Origin: Zeugodacus cucurbitae
Lineage: Eukaryota > Arthropoda > Insecta > Diptera > Tephritidae
Direction of reading: 5' to 3'
Assembly (NCBI RefSeq): GCF_028554725.1
Contig: NC_071671.1
Coordinates: 41,176,001 to 41,240,000 of the forward strand
Length of the DNA stretch: 64,000 nt
Shown: positions 13,096 through 25,770 of the stretch, one piece after another
How positions within the stretch are numbered: position 1 is the stretch's first letter
Layout of the letters: the number at the start of each line of letters is the position of its first letter
Translations under genes and position numbers: made by a program
The notes under the pieces: model-generated
What the model was told of the DNA's origin: nothing
Database searches by the model: none
Seen by the model: only the letters and a program-made list of their open reading frames with translations

Positions 13096-14730
13096 TATAC
13101 TCTCGCAAGAAAGTTGCTACGAGAGTGTTATAGTTTTGTTCACATAACGGTTGTTTGTGTCCCCAAGAAATAAAAGTGTTAGATATGGGGTTATATATAT
13201 ATAAATGATCAGGATGACGAGTGGAGTTGAAATCCGGATGTCTGTCCGTCCGCCCGTCCGCCCGTCCGCGCAAGACGTAACTTGAGTAAAAATTGAAATA
13301 TCTTGATGAAACTTGGAAGTCGTATTTCTTGGCACCATAAAAAGGTTAAGTTCGAAAATGGGCGTAATCGGACCACTGCCACGCCCACAAAATGGCAATA
13401 ACCGAAAACATGTAAAAAGCTATAACTCAGCCACTAATAAAGCTACTATGAAGGGGCATATGTGGATGTATCTTTTTTGGGGAAGTGGGCGTGGCCCCTA
13501 CTAAGCTTATTGTACATATCTCGCAAACTATTAAAGCTTTTTTAAAGAAACTTTCTAGAGTCGTCTCTTTTAGGTACTACCTTAGACAGTCAAAACATGG
13601 AGGAAAATGGATTATAACCAAGCTTAACCACGCAATATGTTGAAAACTATTAAATATGCTTTAATTCAAAGTGTCATAACTAAGCCATAAATAAAGTTAT
13701 AAAAGTAAAAGTAAAGGATCGCCTTAGTAAGGCCCATATCTGGATGTAATTATTTTGGGGAAGTGGGCGTGGCCCCGTTTTTTGTATACATCTCGCAAAC
13801 CAATAAAACTATATAAACCAAACTTTCTGCACTTCTGCATGAAAATAGTTGAAATCGAATAATAACCACGCCCACCTCCCATACAAATGTTAGGTTTAGA
13901 ATTACTAAAAGTGTGTTAACTCACTAACGAATAACATCAGAAACCCTAAATTTTGCAGAAGAAATGGCAGAAGAAAGCTGTACTCAGATTTTTTACAAAA
14001 TGGAAAAAGGGCGTGGCATCGCCCACTTATGGGTTAAAACCCATATCTCAGGACTATTCAACAGATTTCAATGAAATTCGGTATATGAAATTTTCTTGAC
14101 ACCCTGATGACATGTGTGGAAAATGGCTGAAATCGGTTAACAACCACGACAACTTCCCATATAACTCAATTTCGAATTCCATCTAATTCCTTCACTTTAT
14201 AATATGTACATAATGAACCAATGAAGATAGCGGAATAAAACTTTACACAAATAGTGCATATCATCTCTGTGAAAAAATTGTCAAAAACGGACTATAACTT
14301 TTCAAGGCCCCAGATATCGAACATGTTGAACTCGGCGCCAAAGGGTAAATTTTAACCGAAAATATGGGTAAATCTCTCAGATAATTTAATGTAATTCAGA
14401 GGAAATTGTTTTCTTCTAATAGTGGGTTCCAAAAATTATTAAAAGCGAGTCATAACATCTCCTAGCTCCCATATACCTAATTTTTGGGTTTTTCAAAAAT
14501 ACAATGGGCTTAATAGCTTATAGATATAATGTACCTTGGTGGTGAAAAGGAATGAAATCGGTTCAGGAATTACCTCAGCCCTATCTATATATGACGGTTT
14601 TCGTTATTCTATTAAACTTTATGCCGAATATATGGGTCAAATTGTGTGTTATCTTAATAAAATTTCTTTAAAAAATTGCGAGAGTATAAAATGTTGGGTA
14701 ACACTTGAACTCAACCCTTCTTAACCTTCT
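13096..14730 (+). mobile_element. INE-1-like element, long form (about 1.63 kb)
   Basis: It runs from TATACTCTCGCAAGAAAG to a hairpin end whose sequence has decayed (TTGGGTAACACTTGAA). It carries an extra 3' body segment compared with the 1.19-kb form. Confidence 0.78.
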
Positions 14731-16882
14731 TTTCATATCACCTGAAGCAATATATCGTTCCAACCAGTGGATATTAAAGATTTGGTCACTGCAAAGTGCC
14801 TTTTTTGGGAGGGGTTCCTGGGGATCTGCTGCATCAACTTTAAAAACTTTTATTTTTACAAATAAAAATTTATTCAAAACTCTTTAAATTCCCCATAATA
14901 TTTGTACAAGTTAATAATAATAAATTAGGAATTTTTCTCAGGAAAAATGTTTAAAAAACAAAATTTTTTAGGGCTTCTAACTAAATGGTACTTAATTGTT
15001 TAATTCATTGTGAGAGTATGAAAAGTGGAATCAGATTTCTGTATTTCAGTCTTTTTTAAAAATGTCTTTGAGAGTAAAAACAAGTTTATGTTGACCTTTC
15101 TCAAGAATATATCTAGACACATAGTGTACTCATGCCATACAAAACAAAATCAAAAATCCGATCTTAACAGTGCGTATGTACGAATACATCCATTACAATT
15201 ACATAAATTTTTCTCAAAATTGCGAGATAAATTTTTCACTGAATATTTCTAAAATCCTAGACTGGTCGTTAAATAATAACTAACCAGACATTGACAAAAT
15301 CTAATCTATCTATCCAAAAGATATTATTATTTATAATCTATTACTATATAATTTAATCCGAATTCACATTCTGTAAATATTCATATTTTCCAATAAATTG
15401 CAATATCGGGTTCTTTAAGAAATGCATGCGCATAGATCGCTGTAAAAACACTACAATAGTAATAATTTGAGGCAAATAAAATATATCCAATCTCAAAATA
15501 TTCATTATAGCATTTCTCTTTAGACCTACTGCGTTCTGCCTGCGTTCGTTAGTTTTTTGAGGACAGCACTTTGTTGAAATTATTTTAAACATATTCAAAT
15601 GCATGCATGCATTTCTGTTTGCTGGAATTTAAATTGAATGCCAGATTGTTTGCGTTTCAAGATGAGAACGAACGATGGCATATGAGCATATGCAAACAAA
15701 GCGGCACAAACACGCCGCACACAGCGCACATGCAGAGCACATATTGTTATTGGAATGTGCAACAACTAGACTGGCGTACACACGCACATGTGGTAGTGTG
15801 GCGTGTGTGACATATTAAAAATGTACATTTCAAATGTTTTATTTTAAGAATTTTACGCAAAGCTGCGCTGCGTTGCGTTGTGACGCTGCTTCACTATGCC
15901 AACAATGTCGCTCATACGCCCCGTACAACTGGCTTTTAGACGCACATACGAAAATGTATGTGTACATTTACAGTAGTTTATCCGTCTAGTAGTTATCAAA
16001 TGCTTTGCACTGCCTGCTATGCGCTGCGTTGCAGCTTTTTATTATTATCATTTTTTAATACAACGCGCTGACACGTGTAATGCCTGTTGTACTTATTTTC
16101 ATTATTTCTTTATTGGTTGTTATTCCACATACCCTCACACATACATATATACACACAGTTGCTTGTGTGTGTGGATGCATGTTTTTACAACAGACAACAG
16201 TGTAGCGGCAGCAAATAAAGAACATAAAATGCTGCAACTGCCAGCGGAGGAGAAGTGATATTGTCACATTTGCATTTTTCTCTTGCGACCAAACTGTAAT
16301 GAAATACAAATATTCATATGTATGCAACGCCACATGATGATAAGTAGTTTGTGTTCCCAGTTTGCAGATGAAAGTGCTAAATTCCTATTGAATGTTACAT
16401 GAAATAAATATTTTCAGCCACTTGTAACATAGCACGATTGATAATAAATATAAGATCTTATTAAAATATTACTTCCTCTCCTCAATTCTTATAAACCACT
16501 GAATACTCCATTTTGTACACGCCCTAAGTGGCATCCAGAATGATAGAAGACAAGATTACGACATTAGTGACGTAATCAGGACCCCTAATGAAGAAGAATT
16601 GTCAAATAGAAAACGGAAATGTAATTCATAGTGAACCAAATGGAATACTGTGCAGATAAAATATCACAATGTACGTGATTCTTAAAATTGTCATCTTTAA
16701 AATGATACAATATAATAATGCATATTCATAATTAAAATTGTTTATTTTGTTACAAATGGTTCGCCATTTTTGCCAACTTTAGTTTGAAAAGTGAAAAAAA
16801 ATCTTTATATACAATTTTTTTTGTACTATTGTTATTAAATTCCATCGGTGTGCACTTCTTTTTCAAGTTCATATACATATTT
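14731..16882. other. Intergenic DNA with simple repeats
   Basis: Contains a GCATGCATGCAT motif at about 15600, a CA/TA-rich stretch near 16130-16170, and a GC-balanced block at 15650-16260 that may be regulatory. No gene was seen. Confidence 0.45.
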
Positions 16883-17590
16883 ATACTCTCGCAACAAAGT
16901 TGCTAGCAACGGTTGTTTGTAACACCGAAAACTAAACGAGTTAGATATAGGGTTATATATACCAGTGATCAGGGTGAAGAGTGGAGTTCAAATCCGGATG
17001 TCTGTCTGTCCATGAGTCCGTCCATCCGCCTTTGCAAGCTGTAACTTGAGTAAAAGTTGAGATATCTTGATGAAACTTGGTACACATGCTTCTTGGCACC
17101 ATAAGAAGGTTGTTTTCGAAGATGCCAAATCGGACCACTGCCACGCCCACAAAATAGCGAAAACGCATAAAGTCATATTTGGATGTAATATTTTTGGACA
17201 AGTGGGTGTGTGGCTCTACTAATTTTTTGTACATATCTCGTAAACTAGTTAAGCTATATTATCCAAACTTTCTAAAGTAGTTTCTTTTAGGTACTACCTT
17301 AAGACCACGCTCCCCTCCCATACAAAACTACTAAAAATGCTTTAATACAGTAAGGGAAAACACTAGATACCTTAAATTTCATTATAAAGACGGTACGGAA
17401 AAGCTGCACTCAAATTGGTACACAAAATTTTAAACGGATGTGGTTCCGCCCACTTATTGGGCAAAAACCATATCTCCGAAACTACCCAACCAATATTAAT
17501 GAAATTCAGTTCATAATATACCCGAACTTTGAAGTCGATCTGAATCGTTTACTTTACAATATATAAAGTAAGCACTAGTGAAGCTATCGA
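16883..17590 (+). mobile_element. INE-1-like element, 3' truncated
   Basis: It starts TATACTCTCGCAACAAAG and is followed through to the GTAAGCACTAGTGAAGCTATCG region, where a jockey-type 3' UTR fragment begins. Confidence 0.75.
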
Positions 17591-17602
17591 AACAGACCTG
17601 TG

Positions 17603-17738
17603 CTTTTTTTCCTTTTTTTATTTTTTTTATTGCAACGTAATTAGATATATTTTAACATTTCATATGATTGCAACTAGTGAAACAAAACAAAATTGTACTA
17701 ACAAGCAATATTTTTCTAATTTTAAAAGATAAATACAA
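17603..17738 (-). mobile_element. Jockey-type 3' UTR fragment with A-tail (reverse)
   Basis: On the minus strand this nearly repeats the 3' UTR of the copy at 53.8-54.7 kb (TTGCTTGTTAGTACAATTTT, then CACTAGTTGCAATCATATG) and ends in an A-rich tail, seen as T-runs on the plus strand. It is a very short truncated copy next to INE-1-like sequence. Confidence 0.75.
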
Positions 17739-18019
17739 ATGCAACAGTACTGCATTTAAAGAGTGGCATCGCCCATCTAAAAATCGCGTCCATAAGTTCA
17801 TAAGAAACAACTAGTAATTTACTTATTATTGCATTGGCAGGAAAAAACATTTATACCTCAAATAATGTTAAGATATTCAACAGAGTTGGCAGATTCTTCT
17901 TGATCGACAGTCGGAGGAATAGCATTTAGTATTTGGGGGAAGAGTATATTAGGTTAAGAAGCTGATCCTGGCGTTTGAGGTCGCAACGGATTCCACATGA
18001 TTATTTTCCATTATTCCAC

Positions 18020-18500
18020 CACGAAAATACTCCAGTATATGGATCAAGACGAACCTCACTAATCCACAAAGCGCTTCGAGTTTTTCACAGATTTCTTAAG
18101 TCGGTTAATATCAAGGTCAGATAGTTCACTGGGTTCACCGAAGGTATACCTACCGAGATGCTTCGACCTCAGCGTGGCTAAAGCTGAACATTTGAGGAGA
18201 AACTACCGAGATGATTCCATCTCGACTCCCTCCATACAGTTTTTTCAGTTTGCACTTGACATACGTGCCTATTGGACACTGTTCAGTCATCACTCCTATG
18301 AGGCTGGTGCCCTCCACTCCGGGTCTGAAGGATCATGCAATCGCTTGTTATTGTCCAGCGTTTACAGATCTCACGCAAAGTCTATATCTATATCTCACGC
18401 TCGAATGCATGTGAAACACGGATTAGCGAGTTGTTCTCAAGCCTATTATGAAGCCTTTGGTGCCCTCTCTTGCTATCTTGGCTTTGCTGTTTCAGGCATA
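18020..18500 (-). pseudogene. C-terminal fossil of a non-LTR retrotransposon
   Basis: The minus strand shows SLIGVMTEQCPIGTYVK, like the TGHCPLGTH segment after the RNase H domain. It ends GEPSELSDLDINRLKK and SVKNSKRFVD before a TAG, like the natural end of I/R1/LOA-type proteins. There are stops between the pieces. Confidence 0.45.
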
Positions 18501-18732
18501 AAGTAATGGCAATTAATGCCACAGTTGGGCTGTCGTTAAGTCGAGGCTGATGAGAATAATGACAACACAAGTATTTAAAAAACTTTCCCGATGGCATATA
18601 AGCTAATAATATTGAGCTCAAATTTGTCAAGTTAACCGACTACCGTAGACTCTCCTACCCAAATGACGTTCTTCGCCGTTGTACCAAAAATGACTCATAA
18701 TATTCAAAGTGTAAAGAAGAGGTTCACATTTT

Positions 18733-19660
18733 TATACTCTCGCAACAAAAGTTGCTAAAGAGAGTATTATAGTTTTGTCCACATAACGGTTGTTTATAAG
18801 TCCTAAAACTAAACGAGTTAGATATAGGGTTATATATACCAAAGTGATCAGGGTGACGAGTAAAGTTCATTCCGGATGTCTGTCTGTCCGTCCGTCCGTG
18901 CAAGCTGTAACTTGAGTAAAAATTGAGATATCTTAATGAAACTTGGCACCATAAGAAGGTTAAGTTCGAAAATGGGCGGATTCGGATCACTGCCACGCCC
19001 ACAAAATGGCGATAACCAAAAACACATAAAGAGGTATAACTAAGCCATAAATAAAGTTATGAAAATAAAATTTGGAACATAGGATCGCATTAGAGAGGGG
19101 CACATTTGAATGTAATTTTTTTGGAAAAGTGGGCGTGACGAGAAACTTCAGAAAGACCAAATTTTACATAAGAAATGGCAGAAGGAAGCTGCACTGAGAT
19201 TTTTTACAAAATGGAAAATGGACGTGGCGTCGCCCACTTATGGGTCAAAAACCATATCTCATGAACTACTCGACAGATTCGAATGAAATTCTTTATATAA
19301 TATTTTCTTGGCACCTTGACGACACGTGTGGGAAATGAATGAAATCGGTTCACAACTACGCCTACTTCCCATATAACTCAATTTTGAATCCTTCTGGTTC
19401 TTTCACTTTAATAAAACAATGTATACATAAGGAACAGATAAAGATAGCGAAATAAAACTTTACACAAATACTGTATTTGAGCTTTGACATCAGGAAAAAT
19501 TGTCAAAATCGGACCATGACTTTTCAAGGCCCCTGATATCAAACATGAAGAACTCAGTTCCTAAGGGTAATTTTTCACCGAAAATATAGGTAAATCTCTA
19601 AATAAATTGCGAGAGTATAAAATGTTCGGTTGCATCCGAACTTAGCCTTTCCTTACTTGT
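18733..19660 (+). mobile_element. INE-1-like element, internally deleted (928 bp), both ends present
   Basis: It runs from TATACTCTCGCAACAAAAG to the terminal hairpin GTTCGGTTGCATCCGAAC and TTAGCCTTTCCTTACTTGT. About 250 bp of body is missing after the GGGCGTGACG motif. Confidence 0.82.
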
Positions 19661-22600
19661 TCTTACGAGTTTTTAGCATCTGTAAATGTTGCCTTTATGA
19701 GTTTTGAGAACACATATAAGTTAACCGAGGCCATCTAAAGAAATTTGGTGAGATTTGATGGTAATATGTGAAAATATCTTAAAATGGAAGTGTCCTATTT
19801 ATTGTACCCAGCACAAGGTATAACTATTTTTTAAATATTCCCCAATATTCGTGCTTTCCTCTAGAGAGTTCCCTGTGATGTTAAACACACGCATAATCAT
19901 GAAATTTGAATTTTACGTATTTGAATATCACAAAGGGTAAAGGATGTCGAGACCAAATATGCGGAGCAAATAAAGTGCAAAAATAGTCAGCTCGAATGCG
20001 TGCAGCAGTTATAACACCAGTTTGTTCGTATGAGCGTATACAGTTATAAGTAACCTTCTGTATGTGTATAGTAGATATGTACATATGTATTTTGCGCACC
20101 ATTGGAATTTGCAATTTCGCGATATCATGGCAATCACTAAGAAATGCGGTGCGCGACACAGTTCAATTCATTGTCAATTCGATTAAATTCAATTTACAAT
20201 TTTTGTGCAAAAACTCACATCTAAGCATATGCATGTCAATGCGGGAATTCGCAAACAATCCTGGTGAAGGAAACGGAAGTGCACATGTTGGCGTGACAAT
20301 CGCCGCATTAGCCATGCGAGCACCGAATGTACATACATATGTATGTGGGATGAAGTCAGAAAGGATACGAAAGGATGAAAGGAAAGCGCAGCAGTCAAAA
20401 TGTAACATTTGCTCTAACTTTGGGCGCTACGACGGCGGAGTGGTGCTGGCGACGTCTAATAAAAAGTCGAAGCATGCCAATACAGCGACTTTACACAAAT
20501 AATTTGCGTCGATACACCAGCGCGGATGTGGCGTTGTGTGCGTGACCATTTTGCACGCTCGCAGACAATCTCATAAGCGTAAATTGCATTCACAATTGTT
20601 AAGTTTACATGCGCGTATGCGTCTGCATTCACACGCTCTCGATGCTAGCGCCACTGCAGTTAATTTCAAATTTTATTTGATTACAATGGCTGCTACTTCG
20701 CCCATTTGTTGCACGCTTTATTGACATACAACTACATACAGCTGAATTTGCAACGAACTACAGATTTTAAACTACAAATTTAGCGCGTCAAAATGTCAAT
20801 ATAAAATTTTACTCAAACATTGTCAATTGCAAAAAAAAAAGAAGTTCTATTCCCGCTTTCTTAATCCCAGAATATATTGTCAAATTTGGGTCAGTTATGT
20901 GGAGAAAAGACTGACCTAACCCCTTTAATGTCTTCCGAAAAACCGATAATTTTGGTAGAATACCAGCCGTAGGCACCAAGGTCTTTATATTTGGTTCTAA
21001 AAAAAGTATATTCGAATTTCGACTATTTTTGGTGTGATTTCTCATTTTTATACAATTTTGTATTTATTTTTTGAACCGAAGACGGAGCTTTTGGTAATCA
21101 AAATATATCAGTATGTATATCTGCCAATTGGCCTCTATGTAATTTCAGTTGACACCGTCAAACTATTTGTATGGACGTTTGTTAGTCGGTGTTCTATGCT
21201 ACCATATATGTATCAGCAAACCTACAGTCAATAATTGAACCAACAGCATGATCATTACGGGTCACAATCGCAAACACGAAACACAAAATTTTCAAACTAG
21301 CCATTCTAATAATTTTCCTGTATTTTATTTGTCAAAATTTATGTGTTTTTAATTTTTAGTATCTATTTATCCATATTGCGAAATATTAAAATCAACTGTG
21401 CGAGTTGTATGGCAAAAAAATTTATTGGAAACTATTGAAGCTGTAGTAAATAGGTTGAGCAATAATTCTGATCTTAGGATGGGTTATTTTGTATATTTCG
21501 GCAAATCTAAGAACGATAATTGCTCCGTAACTACAACCACAGAAAAGATAAACAAAGTTTTATGTCTATATATGTATGCAGATTAGAGTGACTCCATATA
21601 TTTTAAAGACTAGAGCTCTTGGTATTTATACTCAGTCTGATGATTTGCATTTTATAATAAACAGACATACGCCGAAACAACATTTATTGATAGCATACGA
21701 CGCCAATTGCGGTCGGTTGATTATATATCCTTAGTTGCTAACACTAAGTGTTGCGGATCTTTTTAAACCTAATCTTCAAAAGTTGCGGTCAACTAAACTT
21801 AAACAAAAAACACTCACCTCTAACTAAATATTACATCAAGTCTTTTCCACATTTTCCCACACATATACATATATTCGAGTCTCTATATATGATTTCTTAT
21901 AGTTACATACACAACTGAGTTGTAAAAAAAAAAACGAAAAATCTGAGTAGCATCAGTATGTGCTTATTAAACTAATCGCAAAAAAGTCAAGCAAATCCGC
22001 CTGAATAAATTTGAATGTAATGAAAAAATGCGCATAGCAGAAAGTTTACAATGAATGAATAAATACGCGAAATTGATACTTGTAAAAGTTCTGCCAAAGC
22101 ACTTATTTTTGTTTATATACCATGAAGTGATTCGCTTTCACTTCTAATTTAGCTCAAATTTGTTCCTAATGTTTATAGTACTGGTCTCCCGTAATACGTA
22201 ATATAAAGGGCAATGACTTAGACAATTATGTAATTTGGATCTACCATTGAGAAAGGTCTCTTCCTTTTCTATTCTAGCAATTTTTTTAAATAATGGTCCA
22301 GTTCTGTACTTATTTTCTTCACTACAACAATTAAAATGTAGACAGAGAACCAAATTTTTATTTATCCTGCCTGCCTGATATTTTATGTATATTTAATTAC
22401 GTAAGTCTTATCGGTTTATACCGGTTTATATTCTATACCAACTTTTTATTTAATTAACAACTCTTTAAATTTTAGTAAAACTCTTTCCAATGCAAACAAT
22501 AATAACTGATCAAAAACCGATCACCAACCGCTAGACTACTCGTTATTTTCAGAAAGTATGCCATCTTTTAACTACAGGATTATCGTAGTTTGTTATGTGT

Positions 22601-23244
22601 TCGCCACTCAAGTATTCATATATAGAGAGTAGTATATTGGTGGAATAAATTTTAATTTCGGCAATACAACAGCGCCAACTGCGGAAAAACGTAACCGCAA
22701 TTCTTCTCATCGATCCATTGTTGACGGAGCTTGTAGAATTACACACATGCGAGTATTTGTAGCTGCAGATATTATTATACGGCTCTTCATGCATTGTACT
22801 TTGCGTCAGCTGCTTATTTTTGTAGACAATTCTGCTTATCGTTTGCAGCAATTTTGAGTGTTTTCGTTGCTGCTTAGCTACTTTATTTATGTTTACGAGT
22901 ATTCTTTGGATTTCGAGTACTTTATATACTTTCAGCCAGTTATTACAGAAATGCATATTTGTGCGGGATAATACAACATAACAGATTTGTAATGTTGGGA
23001 TTTATTGGCCGGATGCATATTTATGAAAATGCGTATTGAATAGTTTCTTAAATAGTTATTTTGAAAATGAAATATAATACAGTAAATACACACGTCAAAG
23101 TTATCGCAATAACTCTATACTAAATATTTTTTATAGACATGTTGAGGTTAGCTGCCTCGCGTGGCAACAGTATTTCAAAATGCGAAAATTCTCAAAATAT
23201 CATAATGTAGTCCCGATTACTATAGTTTTTAGTTTAAAACTCTT
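19661..23244. other. No gene recognised, GC-balanced block at 20.0-20.75 kb
   Basis: A 146-codon ATG ORF at 20062-20502 and opposing ORFs of 81 and 69 codons share the same DNA, so none is convincing. A 135-codon ATG ORF on the minus strand at 22549-22956 is unmatched. The block could be regulatory. Confidence 0.4.
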
Positions 23245-23400
23245 TTAGGATGACGTGTAGAGTTGAAATCCAGATGTCTGTCTGTTCGTGGAAGCGGTAA
23301 CTTGAGATCTTGATCTACACGTAGTATTCCTTAGCACTCTGAGAACCATTACCACGCCAACAAAATTACATTATGTGTAAAATTATACCTTGCTATAACT
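23245..23400 (+). mobile_element. INE-1-like fragment (GTCTGTCTGTTCG region)
   Basis: A short degenerate piece: GGATGACGTGTAGAGTTGAA, AGATGTCTGTCTGTTCG and the ACCATTACCACGCC block. Confidence 0.6.
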
Positions 23401-23421
23401 AATTCACTCATATTAGTATAA

Positions 23422-24182
23422 ACAAGTAAGGTAGTATAAGGAGTAAGGAAAACTAAGTTCGGGTGCAACCGAACATTTTATACTCTCGCAATTTATTGAT
23501 ATAGTTTTATTAAGATAACACACAATTTGACCCAATTTGAAAATCCTATAATTAGCTATATGAGAGCTAGCGGAAGTTATGAGCCGTTTTTAACCATTTC
23601 TGGTACAGAGACACACTATTAGAAGAAAAGATATCCTCTGAGTTAAATTAAGATACCTGAGAGATTTACCGAAATTTTCGGTGAAAAATTACAATGTTGC
23701 ACTGAATTCTTCTTATTCGATATTCGGGGCTTTGAAAAGTTATAGTCCGATTTCGACAATTTTTTCACAAGCTCAAATACAGTATTTGTGTAAAGTTTTA
23801 TTCCGATATCTTCATTGGTTCCTAATGTTTATATTATAAAGTGAACGAATCAGATGGAATTCAAAATTGAGTTATATGGGAAGTTGTCGTGGTTGTGAAC
23901 CAATTTCATCCATTTTCCACACGTGTCATCAGGGTGTCAAGATACCGAATTTCATTTGCTGAGATATGGTTTTTGACCCATAAGTGGGCGATGCCACGCT
24001 CATTTTCCATGGTGGTGGGGTACGTAAGAGAACCGACTGCAGAAAGTTTGGTTTATATAGCTTCATTGATTTGCGAGATTTATACAAATAACAGATTTGG
24101 GGACGCCCACTTCCCCAAAAAAATTTCATACAAATATGCCTCTTCCTAGTTATCCTTAGGAACTTTTGTTGCGAGAGTATAA
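23422..24182 (-). mobile_element. INE-1-like element, internally deleted (761 bp)
   Basis: On the minus strand it has both the TATACTCTCGCAACAAAAG start and the hairpin end. The segment with the GTCCGTCC block is missing. The 3' terminus has a small internal duplication (GTAAGGTAGTATAAGGAGTAAG on the plus strand spans it). Confidence 0.75.
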
Positions 24183-24194
24183 AAATGAAAAATG

Positions 24195-24475
24195 ACGTCG
24201 GCCATACCTTATATACCAATTTCATTAAAATTGGATATTCTTCCCAAATAACACAATCTTGAATACCATGTGTTTATGAATAGAGTCGATACCTCTGGAT
24301 AAAACTTTTCATAAATTATTAAGGCTCCAGATACCGAGAATAATAACCTCAGTATTTAATGAAAACTTTTTACCGAAAATATCGGTAAATCTCTCAGATC
24401 AGAAATTCGGAGATATTCTATACCTTCTAACAATGTACCTCTGTCACCAAAAATGGATAAATTCGGGCCATTAAT
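24195..24475 (+). mobile_element. INE-1-like 3'-half fragment
   Basis: It matches the 3' body of the long form (TTTCATTAAAATTGG, AGGCTCCAGATACCGA, TTTTTACCGAAAATATCGG) but is old and lacks both ends. Confidence 0.55.
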
Positions 24476-24809
24476 AATATTGTTACAAATAATTATAATT
24501 AAAACCTTAACAAACTTGTATGTTAATTAACAAAATTTACAATTTTCCATGAGAACCAGGATACCCGGTCGCTAAAAGACTTTGATAAAGACTGTTCTTA
24601 ATATAACGGTTAGGACGCCGCTCTTAAAAAGATCTTGCTTTGCAAAAGAAATATTGATGTTTTTTTCAATCGCTGTTTACCGAATGAGAAACCGAAGATA
24701 AACAAAATAAATTTATTTCGCTTTCAGAGTACTTTAAACAAATTATTCGGCAGTTTATAATAACTTCAAATAAACAGAGCTAACAGACATACAATTACAT
24801 ACATGCATA

Positions 24810-25225
24810 CAGTGGAACTTCTCGAATCACCATAATCCACAAAAAAATATCGAGTTATAGAATTTTCATTAAAACATAAAATTTTTCAAAAAGCTGTAAA
24901 ATATAGATTTATACACATTTTTAGTTATTTACTTCGCACAAAGTTTTATGTACATACGTTGTAGTTTGCTATTATTTGGCTCTTGACCTCTGTATCTCAT
25001 GCCTTTGTTACATGATTTATGCAATCCATAAGTGTACTTTCATATTTTTTGTTCGCCTTCATACGTTATGAAGGGAAACTTTTAAAACTCTGATTCGATA
25101 GTAAAATTTTAATTTTTATATTATGTCGATGTTCGATTTAGGGAAGGAAATTTGTTTTTAATTTTATATCTATTGCCAATTCAAGAGCTCGAGTTAAGGA
25201 AGTTTGAGTTATGGAAGTTCCACTG
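24810..25225. mobile_element. TA-flanked MITE with CAGTGGAACTTC ends, copy 1 (416 bp)
   Basis: The 12-bp inverted ends CAGTGGAACTTC and GAAGTTCCACTG have TA outside both. Inner repeats of the type TCGAGTTATAGA/ATAACTCGAA occur near both ends. The ends and TA target point to the pogo/Tigger side of Tc1-mariner. No ORF is present. Confidence 0.78.
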
Positions 25226-25539
25226 TATATGTATATACTGAGCTCGTTTTTGTGATCAAAATAAGACTCAATAAAACCACTATTTAATACGGAGGATGGA
25301 ATTATGAATACAAACACTGCGTTTAAATTATTATAAAGGCGATATATATATGTATATACATGATTGTATGTCAACTATTTGATCACACCTGGATACCAGA
25401 AAAGAACTTTTGTTTAGAACTTTTTTATTTGTAGTGACATTCCAATTTTATTTCATATACAAAACAAGGTATTAAATTAAAGTTAACACTTTTTTAAACG
25501 CATGTTTCTTTTAAAAATTTTTTAAAAACTTCTCCGCTG

Positions 25540-25762
25540 CTCATTTGATCAATTGGTTGACATAAACGAATTTAATATGACCCCCTCTTGCTTTTATTAC
25601 TGCCTCAATTCGTTTGTGCATGGATTCGACTAGCTTTCTGCAGAAATCTCCGCTAATTTTTTTCCAGGAATTTTGAGCCTTCTGCCATAAATCGTTAGAT
25701 TCTGACACTCACCAGGCGAATCAGAAATCGCACGCCTGACCTCAACCCAAGCCAGTCGAGTA
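25540..25762 (-). pseudogene. Tc1-like transposase, C-terminal part
   Basis: It continues the transposase beyond the hAT-like insertion: LWQKAQNSWKKISGDFCRKL, then VESMHKRIEAVIKARGGHIK, the usual Tc1 C-terminus. The segment holding the third catalytic residue is deleted, so it is inactive. Confidence 0.82.
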
Positions 25763-25770
25763 CTTTAAAC

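Noticed and set aside
20062..20502. 146-codon ATG ORF
   Set aside because: Two ORFs of similar coding potential overlap it on the other strand, there is no domain or splice context, and the block is low in stops because of composition.
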